Of a DNA stretch of 35,609 nucleotides, positions 22,087-31,500 are shown one piece after another. The translations under genes and the position numbers were made by a program. Location of the stretch: IMG/VR virus record IMGVR_UViG_3300030060_005860, positions 1 through 35,609 of that record. One strand, written 5' to 3'. The first letter of the stretch is position 1; the number at the start of each line of letters is the position of its first letter. Origin of the DNA: a virus. A model generated the notes under the pieces. That model had not been told where the DNA came from. It ran no database searches and worked only from the letters and a program-made list of their open reading frames with translations.

Positions 22087-24006
22087 ATGAGTAGACTTAA
22101 TGTAAACAGCGTAAACCCACATGATGGCGTAAAGGTAAGCATCACGGGATCTACAAATGGAGGACTTATTGTTAGTGCTTCACCAGCATCAGATGGAAAT
22201 CCGGTTGTACAAGTACATGGATCCGTTTCAGCATCTGGAGAATTAACAGCATCAAATGCATTTTTTAGCGGTAATGTACATGCCGTAGGAAATATATATG
22301 TTGAAGGACATGCAACCTTCAGTGCATTTACACCAGGAGGTATCCAATTAGGAGACCAAAATACGGATAACGTAACATTCGGTGCAGATGTAAACTCAAA
22401 TATTATTCCAGATGTAAATAATACTTATGACTTAGGTTCAGATGCCCAAGAATGGAGAGATATTTATGTTGAAGGTACAGGATATATTGATAGACTTGTA
22501 CAAGACGATGCTTCTGTTACTAATACTGCAAGAGGTGATTGGAACTTTAATGATGATGCCGGAGTTATTTCCCTAAGAGTCAACTCAGCTGACGGTAACA
22601 TTGGTGTAAAAGTTTCTGACCCTAATACAGAATTCGAAGTTAGCGGTAGTATATCTGCTTCTGGCGATATTGCAATTGAAGGACACGTATCTGCATCTAA
22701 TATTAGTGGTAGTGGAACCTTAACAGGAGAACACTTATATATTAGTGATGACGCAGAAATAGTAGATTTACTAACTGTTGGTCAAATATTAGTTACAAAT
22801 GTAACTGCATCTAATATAAGTGCAAGTGGAACTATTACAGCTAATAAAATAGAATCAGACCAATTATTTTCTCATGTAGGAGACGCAAATACAGGAATAC
22901 AGCTTGGCTCAGATACTGTACAAATTGAAGGTAATGATGTAATACTAGCTAATTTCACTACAGCTAGAATTGAGTTGAATCAGCCTGTAACGGCATCTGT
23001 TAATATAAGTTCAAGTGAAACTGTAACTGCAGAAATATTTGATGCATCTACAGGAGTAATTATTGCAGAACAAAGATTAGTTTATGATTCAGCAGGAGAT
23101 ACTATAAAGGTAGAAGATTCAGGATTATGGGTAGAAGGTGGCCACCTTACAGCTTCAAATGCTGTAAGCGTAAGTGGTGTAACTACTACAGGTATCTTAA
23201 ATGCATTTGGTAATGTTTCTGCAAACGCAAACCTTGAAGTTTTAGGAACAACTACATTAGGTAACGCAGCTGCAGATTCAATTGGACTTGTTGGTAACAT
23301 TACAGCATCAAATGTTATATCTGCATCTAGTACGACTGCAACTCACTCATTTGGTGGAGAGATGCATATTTCAAACCAAGTTTCACTTATGGATGGTGGA
23401 AATCAAGGTAGAGTAGGTATTGGAACTTTAACTCCAGACTCATCATATAGACTACACCTTCTTATTGAAAACTCAGTAGATAATAACTTTATTAAGATTC
23501 AATCAAACGCAGGTCATGCTTCTTATGGTATACTAGCAAATGGAAATCATACTATTTATAGTAACAAGGCAAATGGAGCTCTAGAATTAGGAGCAGAAGG
23601 TACAACTGGTTTAACTATTTCTTCATCAAATAATTTAATTACTCCATTGAAAGTATCTGCTTCCGCTGCAACAGGTGTTCATATATTTGGAGGAACATTA
23701 GTAACTCCATCAACAGAAGATCTAGCAGACAGTGGAGCAGCATCAATAACACGCTTTAGTTCTCACTTCTCAACAGGAGGTTCAGGCGAAACAGCTACTC
23801 TAGCTGCAGGTCAAGAAGGACAGTTCAAATCTTTCGCAATGAAAGATGATGGTGGTGGAGACATGGTAATTACGGTTACAAATGCAGGATGGAAATCTTC
23901 TGGTACTGGAACTCTTACTTTCGATACAATAGGAGATGCATGTCTACTACAATATATCGGTGCAAAATGGCACATTGTTGGTAATAATAGTGTAGTCGCT
24001 GCATAA
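22087..24006 (+). CDS. Tail-fibre/adhesin protein with repeated shaft modules
   Basis: The product has 639 residues. Residues 1-230 and on contain many SASG-type repeats (VSASGELTASNAFFSGNV, ISASGDIAIEGHVSASNISG, ITANKIESDQ). A module NTDNVTFGADVNSNIIPDVN at about 92 onwards matches the one in the preceding protein. At about residues 440-460 GRVGIGTLTPDSSYRLHLLI is the VGIGT..P...L.L motif usual before the head of trimeric phage fibres. The C-terminal 100 residues (FSTGGSGETATLAAGQEGQF, MVITVTNAGWKSSG, CLLQYIGAKWHIVGNN) look like a receptor-binding or capping head. I see no peptidase S74 Ser-Lys signature. A TAA follows GTCGCTGCA; the endonuclease gene starts 20 bases later. Confidence 0.85.
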   Translation: MSRLNVNSVNPHDGVKVSITGSTNGGLIVSASPASDGNPVVQVHGSVSASGELTASNAFFSGNVHAVGNIYVEGHATFSAFTPGGIQLGDQNTDNVTFGADVNSNIIPDVNNTYDLGSDAQEWRDIYVEGTGYIDRLVQDDASVTNTARGDWNFNDDAGVISLRVNSADGNIGVKVSDPNTEFEVSGSISASGDIAIEGHVSASNISGSGTLTGEHLYISDDAEIVDLLTVGQILVTNVTASNISASGTITANKIESDQLFSHVGDANTGIQLGSDTVQIEGNDVILANFTTARIELNQPVTASVNISSSETVTAEIFDASTGVIIAEQRLVYDSAGDTIKVEDSGLWVEGGHLTASNAVSVSGVTTTGILNAFGNVSANANLEVLGTTTLGNAAADSIGLVGNITASNVISASSTTATHSFGGEMHISNQVSLMDGGNQGRVGIGTLTPDSSYRLHLLIENSVDNNFIKIQSNAGHASYGILANGNHTIYSNKANGALELGAEGTTGLTISSSNNLITPLKVSASAATGVHIFGGTLVTPSTEDLADSGAASITRFSSHFSTGGSGETATLAAGQEGQFKSFAMKDDGGGDMVITVTNAGWKSSGTGTLTFDTIGDACLLQYIGAKWHIVGNNSVVAA

Positions 24007-24026
24007 TAAAAAATAAAAGGTTATAT

Positions 24027-24416
24027 ATGGCAAGAAGAATTAAAAAGATAAATGGGTATAGAAGCGGCTTTGAAAATAAGGTCGCTTCTGCACTTTCAGA
24101 ACAAAGTATAAGTTTTGAATACGAGGTTACACAAATAGAGTATATAAAGCCTCAAACAAACCATAAGTATACAGTAGATTTTACTTTACCAAATGGTATA
24201 TTGATAGAAACTAAAGGTAGATGGACAACTGAAGATCGTAAAAAGCATCTACTAATAAAAGACCAACACCCAAACTTAGATATTAGATTTGTTTTTCAAA
24301 ACCCAAAAGGAAAAATAAGAAAGGGTTCTAAAACAACTTATGCAGATTATTGCGATAAGCATGGAATCTTATGGGCAGATAAAGAAATACCTAACGAATG
24401 GTTACTGGAAAAATAG
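24027..24416 (+). CDS. Phage endonuclease I-like Holliday-junction resolvase
   Basis: The 129-residue product is close in size to T7 endonuclease I (149). The PD-(D/E)XK-type active site can be aligned: Glu16 in GYRSGFENKVASAL, Asp51 in YTVDFTLPNG and Glu61-x-Lys63 in ILIETKGRWT. Between them lies EVTQIEYIKPQTNHKY, the usual beta hairpin. The C-terminal half (HPNLDIRFVFQNPKGKIRKG, YADYCDKHGILWAD) is also typical of the family. These enzymes cut branched DNA such as four-way junctions before packaging, and T7-type resolvases can stand in for T4 gp49. The gene opens a recombination/replication cluster with primase and Mre11-Rad50. AAAGG precedes the ATG. Confidence 0.9.
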   Translation: MARRIKKINGYRSGFENKVASALSEQSISFEYEVTQIEYIKPQTNHKYTVDFTLPNGILIETKGRWTTEDRKKHLLIKDQHPNLDIRFVFQNPKGKIRKGSKTTYADYCDKHGILWADKEIPNEWLLEK

Positions 24417-24427
24417 TTTCCTGAGAT

Positions 24428-24456
24428 TTTACCGATTCAATAAAATTTATTATATT
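24428..24456 (+). promoter_or_regulatory. Possible sigma-70-like promoter before primase gene
   Basis: TTTACC at 24428-24433 and TATATT at 24451-24456 are separated by 17 bases in the 50-base gap before the primase gene. The downstream ATG would fall about eleven bases after the -10 element, so a transcript would have little or no leader. The region is AT-rich and a chance match is quite possible. Confidence 0.25.
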
Positions 24457-24466
24457 ATACCTATAA

Positions 24467-25387
24467 ATGGGTAATTTAAGAATCATACAAATATTAGAAC
24501 AAGTACTTGGTCGTTCAAAAACAAATGAACAGACTGGAGAAGTTGGCTTTCATTGTCCTTTTTGCAAGCATCATAAAAGAAAGTTTAATCTAAATTTAGA
24601 AACAGAAAAATGGCATTGTTGGGTATGTAGTGTTAAAGGTAGAACTATATCTTCACTATTCAAAAAATTAAATGTTTCTAGAGAAATAATAAGTAGATTA
24701 TCTAAACTTACTGGTAAAGCAATAAAGGTAGATGATAATAAAAAGTATGACGACTTATCTTTGCCTAGTGAATATATTCCACTCTATTTAGCAAATAAGA
24801 AAAGCCCTGAATATAAGAATGCTATAAATTATCTTCTTGGTAGAGATTTAAGTGGAACTGATATTTTAAGATATGGAATAGGTTATTGTGAAAGTGGAAG
24901 ATATAGTGGTATGATAATTATACCTAGTTATGATTGTGATGGAAATCTAAACTTTTTTACTGGTAGAAGCTACTATAAAGATGCAACATATAAGCATAAT
25001 AATCCTAGAGTTAGTAAAGATATTATTGGCTTTGATTTATATATTAACTGGGATGAGCCAATAACAATTGTTGAAGGAGTATTTGATGCAATAGCAGTTA
25101 GGCATAATGCAATACCGTTATTTGGTAAACTAATGCTAGATAGTCTTAAAACAAAAATAATAAAAAATAAAGTAAATAGAATAAATATTGCACTAGATTC
25201 AGATGCATTAGAACATTCTATAAAAATGGCAGAATATTTTATGAGTTTAGATAAGGAAGTACATATTGTAGACTTAGGAGAATCAGATCCCAGTGAAATG
25301 GGACATGAAAACTTTCAAGATTTACTAGATGAATCTAAACCATTAACATTTGGAAAATTGATGGAGTATAAATTTATATGCAAATAG
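24467..25387 (+). CDS. DNA primase with zinc-finger and TOPRIM domains (gp61-like)
   Basis: The product has 306 residues. The N-terminal zinc-binding domain has Cys30-x2-Cys33 and Cys51-x2-Cys54 (GFHCPFCKHHKRKFNLNLE; WHCWVCSVKG). A primase core follows, with YGIGYCESGRYSGMIIIPSYD and FTGRSYYKDATYKH. The TOPRIM motifs are Glu203 in ITIVEGVFDAIAV and Asp244-x-Asp246 in NIALDSDALEHS. This is the DnaG/gp61 arrangement, and the length is similar to T4 gp61 (342). It makes RNA primers for the lagging strand, working with a helicase not in this window. No Shine-Dalgarno sequence precedes ATG 24467. The 3' end overlaps the next gene by ten bases, so primase and the Mre11-Rad50 fusion are translationally coupled. 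Confidence 0.92.
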   Translation: MGNLRIIQILEQVLGRSKTNEQTGEVGFHCPFCKHHKRKFNLNLETEKWHCWVCSVKGRTISSLFKKLNVSREIISRLSKLTGKAIKVDDNKKYDDLSLPSEYIPLYLANKKSPEYKNAINYLLGRDLSGTDILRYGIGYCESGRYSGMIIIPSYDCDGNLNFFTGRSYYKDATYKHNNPRVSKDIIGFDLYINWDEPITIVEGVFDAIAVRHNAIPLFGKLMLDSLKTKIIKNKVNRINIALDSDALEHSIKMAEYFMSLDKEVHIVDLGESDPSEMGHENFQDLLDESKPLTFGKLMEYKFICK

Positions 25388-28300
25388 ATATTGGATTTGA
25401 TAAAGTAGATAAGATTCTACATGTAGCTGATATACATATTAGAAACTTCAAAAGGCACAAGGAATACAGGCAAGTATTTAGAAAACTATATAAAGAAGCA
25501 AAGCTTTTACCAAAGAATAGTTTAATATATGTAGCTGGTGATATTGTTCACACAAAAACAGATATTAGTCCTGAGCTAGTAGAGTTAACTTCTGAGTTTT
25601 TTAGAAAGTTGGCTGATATTAGACCAACAATAGTAATTACTGGTAATCATGACGCCAACCTAAATAATTCTAGTAGATTAGATGCGCTATCACCAATAAT
25701 AGATAATCTTGCACATTCAAACCTTCACTACTTAAAAAATAGTGGAATATACAGAGTTTCTAATATAGATTTTATAGTCATGTCTGTATTTGATGACCCT
25801 AAAGACTTCCCAGATGCTACACAAGCATCGAATATTAAAATTGGTTTACATCATGGACCGGTACATAATTCTGTAACTGATATTGGCTATGTTGTAAACA
25901 ATGAAAGCCTAAAACAGTCTGTATTTAAGGGATGTGACCTAGTTTTATTAGGTGATATACACAAAAGACAATATTTAGATAAAAATGAAACTATAGCCTA
26001 TGCTGGTTCTCTAATACAACAAAACTTTGGTGAAACTTTTGAAAACCATGGTTATATGTTATGGGATATGAATACACTAAAAGGTGAATTTATTGATATA
26101 CATAACGATTATGGATATTATACTGTTGACATGATAGATGGTAAATTGCCAAACATAGATAATATACCTAAATATCCAAGATTAAGAATAAGAACAACAA
26201 ATACTACACAGGCAGAACTGAAAAAAGGACTGGTTGAAATAAGAAAAAAGGCTAGAGTTAGAGATGTTATTCATATAAAAACAGATAAGCTTGCTAATAT
26301 ATCTAATAACTCAAAAAATGCAATTGAAATAACAAAGGATATTAGAGATTCTAATTATCAAAATGAACTAATTGTAGATTATTTAGAAAGAAATTATGAC
26401 CTAGATCCTGATTTATTAAATAGAATAAGAAAAATAAATAGAGACCTAAATTCATTATTACCTGATGTAGAAATAAGTAGAAATCTTAGTTGGAAGCCAA
26501 AGACTTTTGAGTTTTCAAACATGTTTAGTTATGGCGAAAATAATAAAATAAACTTTGAAAATATGAATGGAACTGTCGGAGTATTTGCACCAAACCATTC
26601 AGGTAAGTCTGCAATATTAGATGCAGTTGCATATTGTTTATTTGACAAATGCTCAAGAACAAAGTCAGCATCAGAAGTTATGAATACTTCTAAGAATAAT
26701 TTTAGTTGTACTTTTAATTTTGAAATAGATGGTATAGATTATTTTATAGAAAGAAGAGCTAAAAGGTCTCATACTGGCCATGTAAGAGTAGACGTAGATT
26801 TTTGGATGATTGACGAAGCAGGAGAAAAAGTATCACTAAATGGAGAACAAAGAGTATATACAAATAGAAATATTCGTGGTTACTTAGGATATTATGAAGA
26901 TTTTGTTCTAACTGCTCTATCACTACAAAACAATAATACAGGATTTATAGATAAAAGCCAAGTGGAAAAGAAAGATTTATTGGCACAGTTTCTAGATATT
27001 ACAGTATTTGAAGAACTATATAGAGTTGCAAATGAAGAAATAAAAGAAGTTGAAGTTTTACTTAAGCACTTCAAAGACTTAGATTTTACTCAACAACTAA
27101 TAGATTCTGAAGAGCAATTACAAATACATGAAGCAGACTATAAAAACTATGAGAAAATAAAAGATTCTATAAATAAAAAACGTGAAAAGCTAAACGATAA
27201 AATTATAGAACAAACTTCTAATTTATTAAAACTAGACAGTATTACCGACATTAAAGAATTAAAGTTAAAGAAGAAAGATATATTATTAGAAATATCTTCA
27301 GCAGAAGAAAGATTGGCTAAATATGATAGATATTTTTCTCAAAACACTCCTAGACTTAGAGAGCTTACAAGATTAGAAAAGAAATATAATGCAGAAGATA
27401 TTGATGATAGACTTAAAAAGCTAAAATTAACGAGAACAGAACAGACTACTGTAAAGTCCGAACTAGATAAACTTAAAATTATTATTAAAAATAAGTTAGA
27501 TAAGTTAAAAGCAATAGGTCAATTTGACCCTAATTGTGATTTTTGTAAGAATACACCTTTTGTTCAAAGTGCTTTTAAGATAGAAAATGAATTAAGAGAT
27601 GACAAAATCTCAGTAAATAGACTTTTAGATAGACAATCAAAGTTAGATTCATTAGTTGGAATATTAGAACCAGTTGAAACAGAGTCAGTAGAATTAAAAA
27701 ATATTGTTGATGAACATAATAAATTATCAAAGTATCAATCTGAGATAAAGTTAAAAAGAGTTCAAAGAAGATCTGAGTTACGAGAAAAAAATAGAAATTT
27801 AACTTCTGTAGAAAAAGAAATAGATAAATACTATAAGAATGAAGAAAATCTTCGACATAATTCAAAGGTACAAAAGAAAATAGACTCTCTAAAAGAACAA
27901 CTATCAGAAGTATCTACTGAACAAGTAGAAAATTCTAATAATTTACAAGAAGCATTTAGTAAGTTATCTATGGTAAAACAGTCTATAGAATCTACACATT
28001 CATCAATAGAACAGGCGCATGACCTAGAAGAAAAGTATAAGGCTTATGAATATTATCTAAACTCTATACAAAGAAATGGTGTACCATACGAGCTAATATC
28101 TAATATTTTACCATATATACAAGAAGAGGTAAATACAATTTTATCTCAGATAGTTGATTTTAGTATTGAATTTAGTGTAGATGGTAAAAATATAAATACT
28201 TTAATATCTTATGGAGACAATAAAAAATGGGCACTAGAATTAACATCTGGTATGGAAAAGTTCATAAGTTCTCTAGCCATTAGAGTCGGTTTAATAAATG

Positions 28301-28518
28301 TTTCTAATCTGCCAAGACCAAACTTCTTAGCAATTGATGAAGGTTTTGGTAATTTAGATGCTAATAATCTAAACTCTATATTTATGTTGTTTGATTATCT
28401 AAAAACAGAATTCGATTATGTAATAGTTATCAGCCATATTGACCTGATGAGAGATATTACAGATAATTTATTAGAAATAAGCAAGTCTTCAGGATTAAGT
28501 AACGTAGTCTATAACTAA
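25378..28518 (+). CDS. 46/47: Single-chain Mre11-Rad50 (gp47-gp46 / SbcD-SbcC) fusion
   Basis: The product has 1046 residues. Residues 1-about 350 are a calcineurin-like nuclease: Asp18-x-His20 (HVADIHIR), Gly54-Asp55 (VAGDIVH), Asn90-His91-Asp92 (TGNHD), HHGPVHN, LLGDIHKR and an AGSLIQQNFGE capping region. Residues about 375-1046 are a Rad50-type ATPase: Walker A near 404-411 (APNHSGKS, with Ala replacing the usual first Gly), a long coiled coil broken by a zinc hook Cys720-Asp-Phe-Cys723, signature TSGMEKF at 956-962 and Walker B FLAIDEGFGNLD with Asp987-Glu988. In T4 these are separate genes, 47 and 46. No stop, frameshift or start signal is visible at the junction. The complex resects DNA ends for recombination-dependent replication and can degrade host DNA; a fused chain would fix 1:1 stoichiometry (inference). 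Confidence 0.93.
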   Translation: MQIDIGFDKVDKILHVADIHIRNFKRHKEYRQVFRKLYKEAKLLPKNSLIYVAGDIVHTKTDISPELVELTSEFFRKLADIRPTIVITGNHDANLNNSSRLDALSPIIDNLAHSNLHYLKNSGIYRVSNIDFIVMSVFDDPKDFPDATQASNIKIGLHHGPVHNSVTDIGYVVNNESLKQSVFKGCDLVLLGDIHKRQYLDKNETIAYAGSLIQQNFGETFENHGYMLWDMNTLKGEFIDIHNDYGYYTVDMIDGKLPNIDNIPKYPRLRIRTTNTTQAELKKGLVEIRKKARVRDVIHIKTDKLANISNNSKNAIEITKDIRDSNYQNELIVDYLERNYDLDPDLLNRIRKINRDLNSLLPDVEISRNLSWKPKTFEFSNMFSYGENNKINFENMNGTVGVFAPNHSGKSAILDAVAYCLFDKCSRTKSASEVMNTSKNNFSCTFNFEIDGIDYFIERRAKRSHTGHVRVDVDFWMIDEAGEKVSLNGEQRVYTNRNIRGYLGYYEDFVLTALSLQNNNTGFIDKSQVEKKDLLAQFLDITVFEELYRVANEEIKEVEVLLKHFKDLDFTQQLIDSEEQLQIHEADYKNYEKIKDSINKKREKLNDKIIEQTSNLLKLDSITDIKELKLKKKDILLEISSAEERLAKYDRYFSQNTPRLRELTRLEKKYNAEDIDDRLKKLKLTRTEQTTVKSELDKLKIIIKNKLDKLKAIGQFDPNCDFCKNTPFVQSAFKIENELRDDKISVNRLLDRQSKLDSLVGILEPVETESVELKNIVDEHNKLSKYQSEIKLKRVQRRSELREKNRNLTSVEKEIDKYYKNEENLRHNSKVQKKIDSLKEQLSEVSTEQVENSNNLQEAFSKLSMVKQSIESTHSSIEQAHDLEEKYKAYEYYLNSIQRNGVPYELISNILPYIQEEVNTILSQIVDFSIEFSVDGKNINTLISYGDNKKWALELTSGMEKFISSLAIRVGLINVSNLPRPNFLAIDEGFGNLDANNLNSIFMLFDYLKTEFDYVIVISHIDLMRDITDNLLEISKSSGLSNVVYN

Positions 28519-28530
28519 TTTTTCTCTTCG

Positions 28531-28547
28531 GCTATATTTATATATGG
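28531..28547 (+). promoter_or_regulatory. Candidate late promoter box before giant adhesin gene
   Basis: GCTATATTTATATATGG begins twelve bases after the Mre11-Rad50 stop and ends 35 bases before the GTG start of the giant ORF. Its match with 4840 and 21404 extends over the whole box. It marks the return from DNA-metabolism genes to late structural genes. Confidence 0.62.
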
Positions 28548-28582
28548 TATAAAAGTGAAATATAGTTGGAGACTAGTATTTA

Positions 28583-31500
28583 GTGGCGACAATACAAAGA
28601 ACATTCAAGGACCCTACATTACAGAACCCCTTGAAATACCTGGGTTACGATTCTATACCTGTTGAGATAGAAGATTCAGGAATTTCAGAGGACTATTTTA
28701 ATGTACAAGGCATAGGACAAGAACTTCATGCAGGTAAGAATTTATTCTATATAAAGCCTGACCCCGAAACATTAGTAGAAAATGCTGAAATCGGAGTAGA
28801 AGTTCTAGATGCTGACGGTGACCTAGTACCAGTACGTCTTTTAGATAATAGAAGAAGTGATGGTTCTATAGGACTAATCATTGAGGTAGATGAGACCAGA
28901 CCTAAAGGATATGGTCAAGTAACTATTGTTTCAGTTGCAAAAGGAAGAGTACTCAATGCTAGAATTGCTCCAGTTAGAAATCCTGGTGTATTTAATATAA
29001 GATGGGCAAAAAGAGTATATATAAATAGAGACGCAAATAATACGTCTGAAATAACATATATTACTCCACCAAAAATTGAAGTATCTGAATTAAAACTTCC
29101 TTACTATGAGCATTACTTTAATACAAAGCTTACTTCTTCTCTATCTTCAGCCCTAACTTCTGCAAACCCAGTAATACAAAATGAAATAACATGTTCTATA
29201 TATCAACTTTCTTCATCATATAATACAAATGCAAAAATATCTTATGATAAGAGAGGAGAACAAATATACTTAGAGCTAACAGGATCTGATTTTGGTGGAT
29301 TTGTTAGTGATATGGAAAATGGTACTATATTTTTTGATGCAAAAGATATAGTTGGAATAGACCCTGAGGCTACGGCGCTAAATACTTTAGTTGAAGATGG
29401 AGATGGATTCGATGATATAAATTCAGAAGGTTCTTATTTCACTAGTATACTCCAAGTACTTTCACCATCTAGAGTATTAGCATCTAGCCCTCATACAACT
29501 TTTCAAGGATCAGGTCAATCATTGCATGAAGTAATGCACCAAAACTTTGAACATAGTGATTTTACACTAACATGGGCAATGCCACCTTATTCTCACAGTA
29601 GATACCCACACCCAGATCCACCAGAATCAGAATCAATGTTCAAAACCTCATATGCTGGGGTTGTTATTGATGACTTAGACCCTTATTCAGGTGAAGTACA
29701 TAGAATAAAAACATACATAAGAGCAGAATCAAGGCCAGATGATTATCACCTTTGCTCTGATTTACCTGTAGAGGCACAAGAAATGCTAGTTGTTTCAATG
29801 TCTCCTCACTATAATAAAAATAGATTTAAGAATATACCATGTGGAAGATTTGATAGATTAAATTCTTCTGTAGATACTTCAGACGTAAGATACTTTGGAA
29901 ATTATTGGTACACTACTGCAGTTGGACTAGAAGCTCCAACACTTTCAATAGTATCTGAATCACTCGCTACGCCAACTGTAGAACAACCTCCAAATACTGT
30001 TCTAGACTTTATACCCATGCGACCGTCTCTTAGGGTTGGTTCACTTGGAGAAGTTTCACCATTAGATGATAATGTTGGAAGGAACCCAAGTGTACAACCT
30101 CTAAAGGTGGTAGAATTGCGAAGTAATGTTTCTGCATCATTTAAGCAGGACAAAGTTTACGTTTTAGAAGTAAGTGCCTTTGTTAAAAGTAGAGAAATAA
30201 CAACCTTAGAAGATAATCACCTTGGTGTTGCACATGGTATTGGAACATTCAAGATAGGAGCTCCACAAAATTCATCTGGAGGCCAAGCACCTGGATTCCA
30301 AGTTCAACCTCCACTTTATGGTGGTATTGTATCTGGTCAAGGGGTAAATTCACAAAATGTATTTACTATACCCGATGGACCTGTGTTAACTGCACCAAGG
30401 CTAGATATTTTTGGTTTCGGAGATGCATTTCAAGATGATACAAACCGTATAGGTTTAGGAAAACTTATTGGCGAAATAAATGATGTCAACCAACCACAAG
30501 GTAGAGTTGTTGATATTAAAAAGGTAGAAGGATATTCTGGTGTAGACCATGTACTTGAAGTAAACTTTAGATTCCCGTTCAAAGCAGACGCAAATGCTAT
30601 TGGAGAATTTAGATTTGAAATAGAACGAGGATTGTGGTATTTTCAAGAAATATCTGTTAAACCTTATGAAAGAGCTGGTGTATCTACTCACAATTATAAC
30701 TATTTAGTACCACTACCTAGAGGTTTATCTCATCCAGATAAAAGAGATGTTTTTGACTTCATGTTTGAATTCTATAATATAGAAGGACACATGTGTGCAG
30801 AAAAAGTCTATATAGATAATGTTTGTATGGACAATGAATGGACTATTGCACCAACAAGTATCGTTGTAGAAAATATAGATAATGTCGAAAATAATATAGA
30901 AATAAACGGTCCTCTAGTTGTCAATAATCTAACTAATATAACAAGTTCAACTTCAAATATAGATATTACAAATAACTTTGGAGATATATTAGTATATAAT
31001 ACAGGTTCAGGAGAAATTGGTCATGTACAATTAGGTTGTGCTTTAGACTTTATGGATAAAGATAATTGTTGTTGCCATCTACATGCAGATACAAACATTT
31101 ATATCTTTATAGATAATACGAGTATGAAGGTAACTCAGCAAAATCCTGACGGTCTTTCTGCAGCTCAATATACTCCAGGACTTATTACTAGATGGGTAAT
31201 TACCAAGTTTGAAAAAGATATGAGGGAGAGATACCCTTATTGGAAAGGAAATATATTTGTAGGACAAGGATCTGGAGGACCAGGTCAAGGTACATTACCA
31301 GCTGAAAGATGGTTATCTATGATGTCATGGCCGGCAGTTGGTAATCAGCGAATAGATAATGATGGTATAGGACAAGGTATTACTGGTAGTATGGCATCCG
31401 TTACTTGGGGAGAATTTCCTTATGGAACAACTGCAAATGATGAATCTATCGGAGCATACGTAAATTCAGATGAGTTTGAAGCGTACGGATATCGAACAAA

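Noticed and set aside
21454-24006. Short SASG repeats as a CRISPR or tandem DNA repeat array
   Set aside because: The repetition is at protein level with irregular spacing, inside open frames, and without spacers.
29902-31288. Minus-strand frames in 29902-30153, 30455-30691 and 31079-31288
   Set aside because: They are antisense to the giant adhesin frame, which is open across the whole region and contains conserved repeats.
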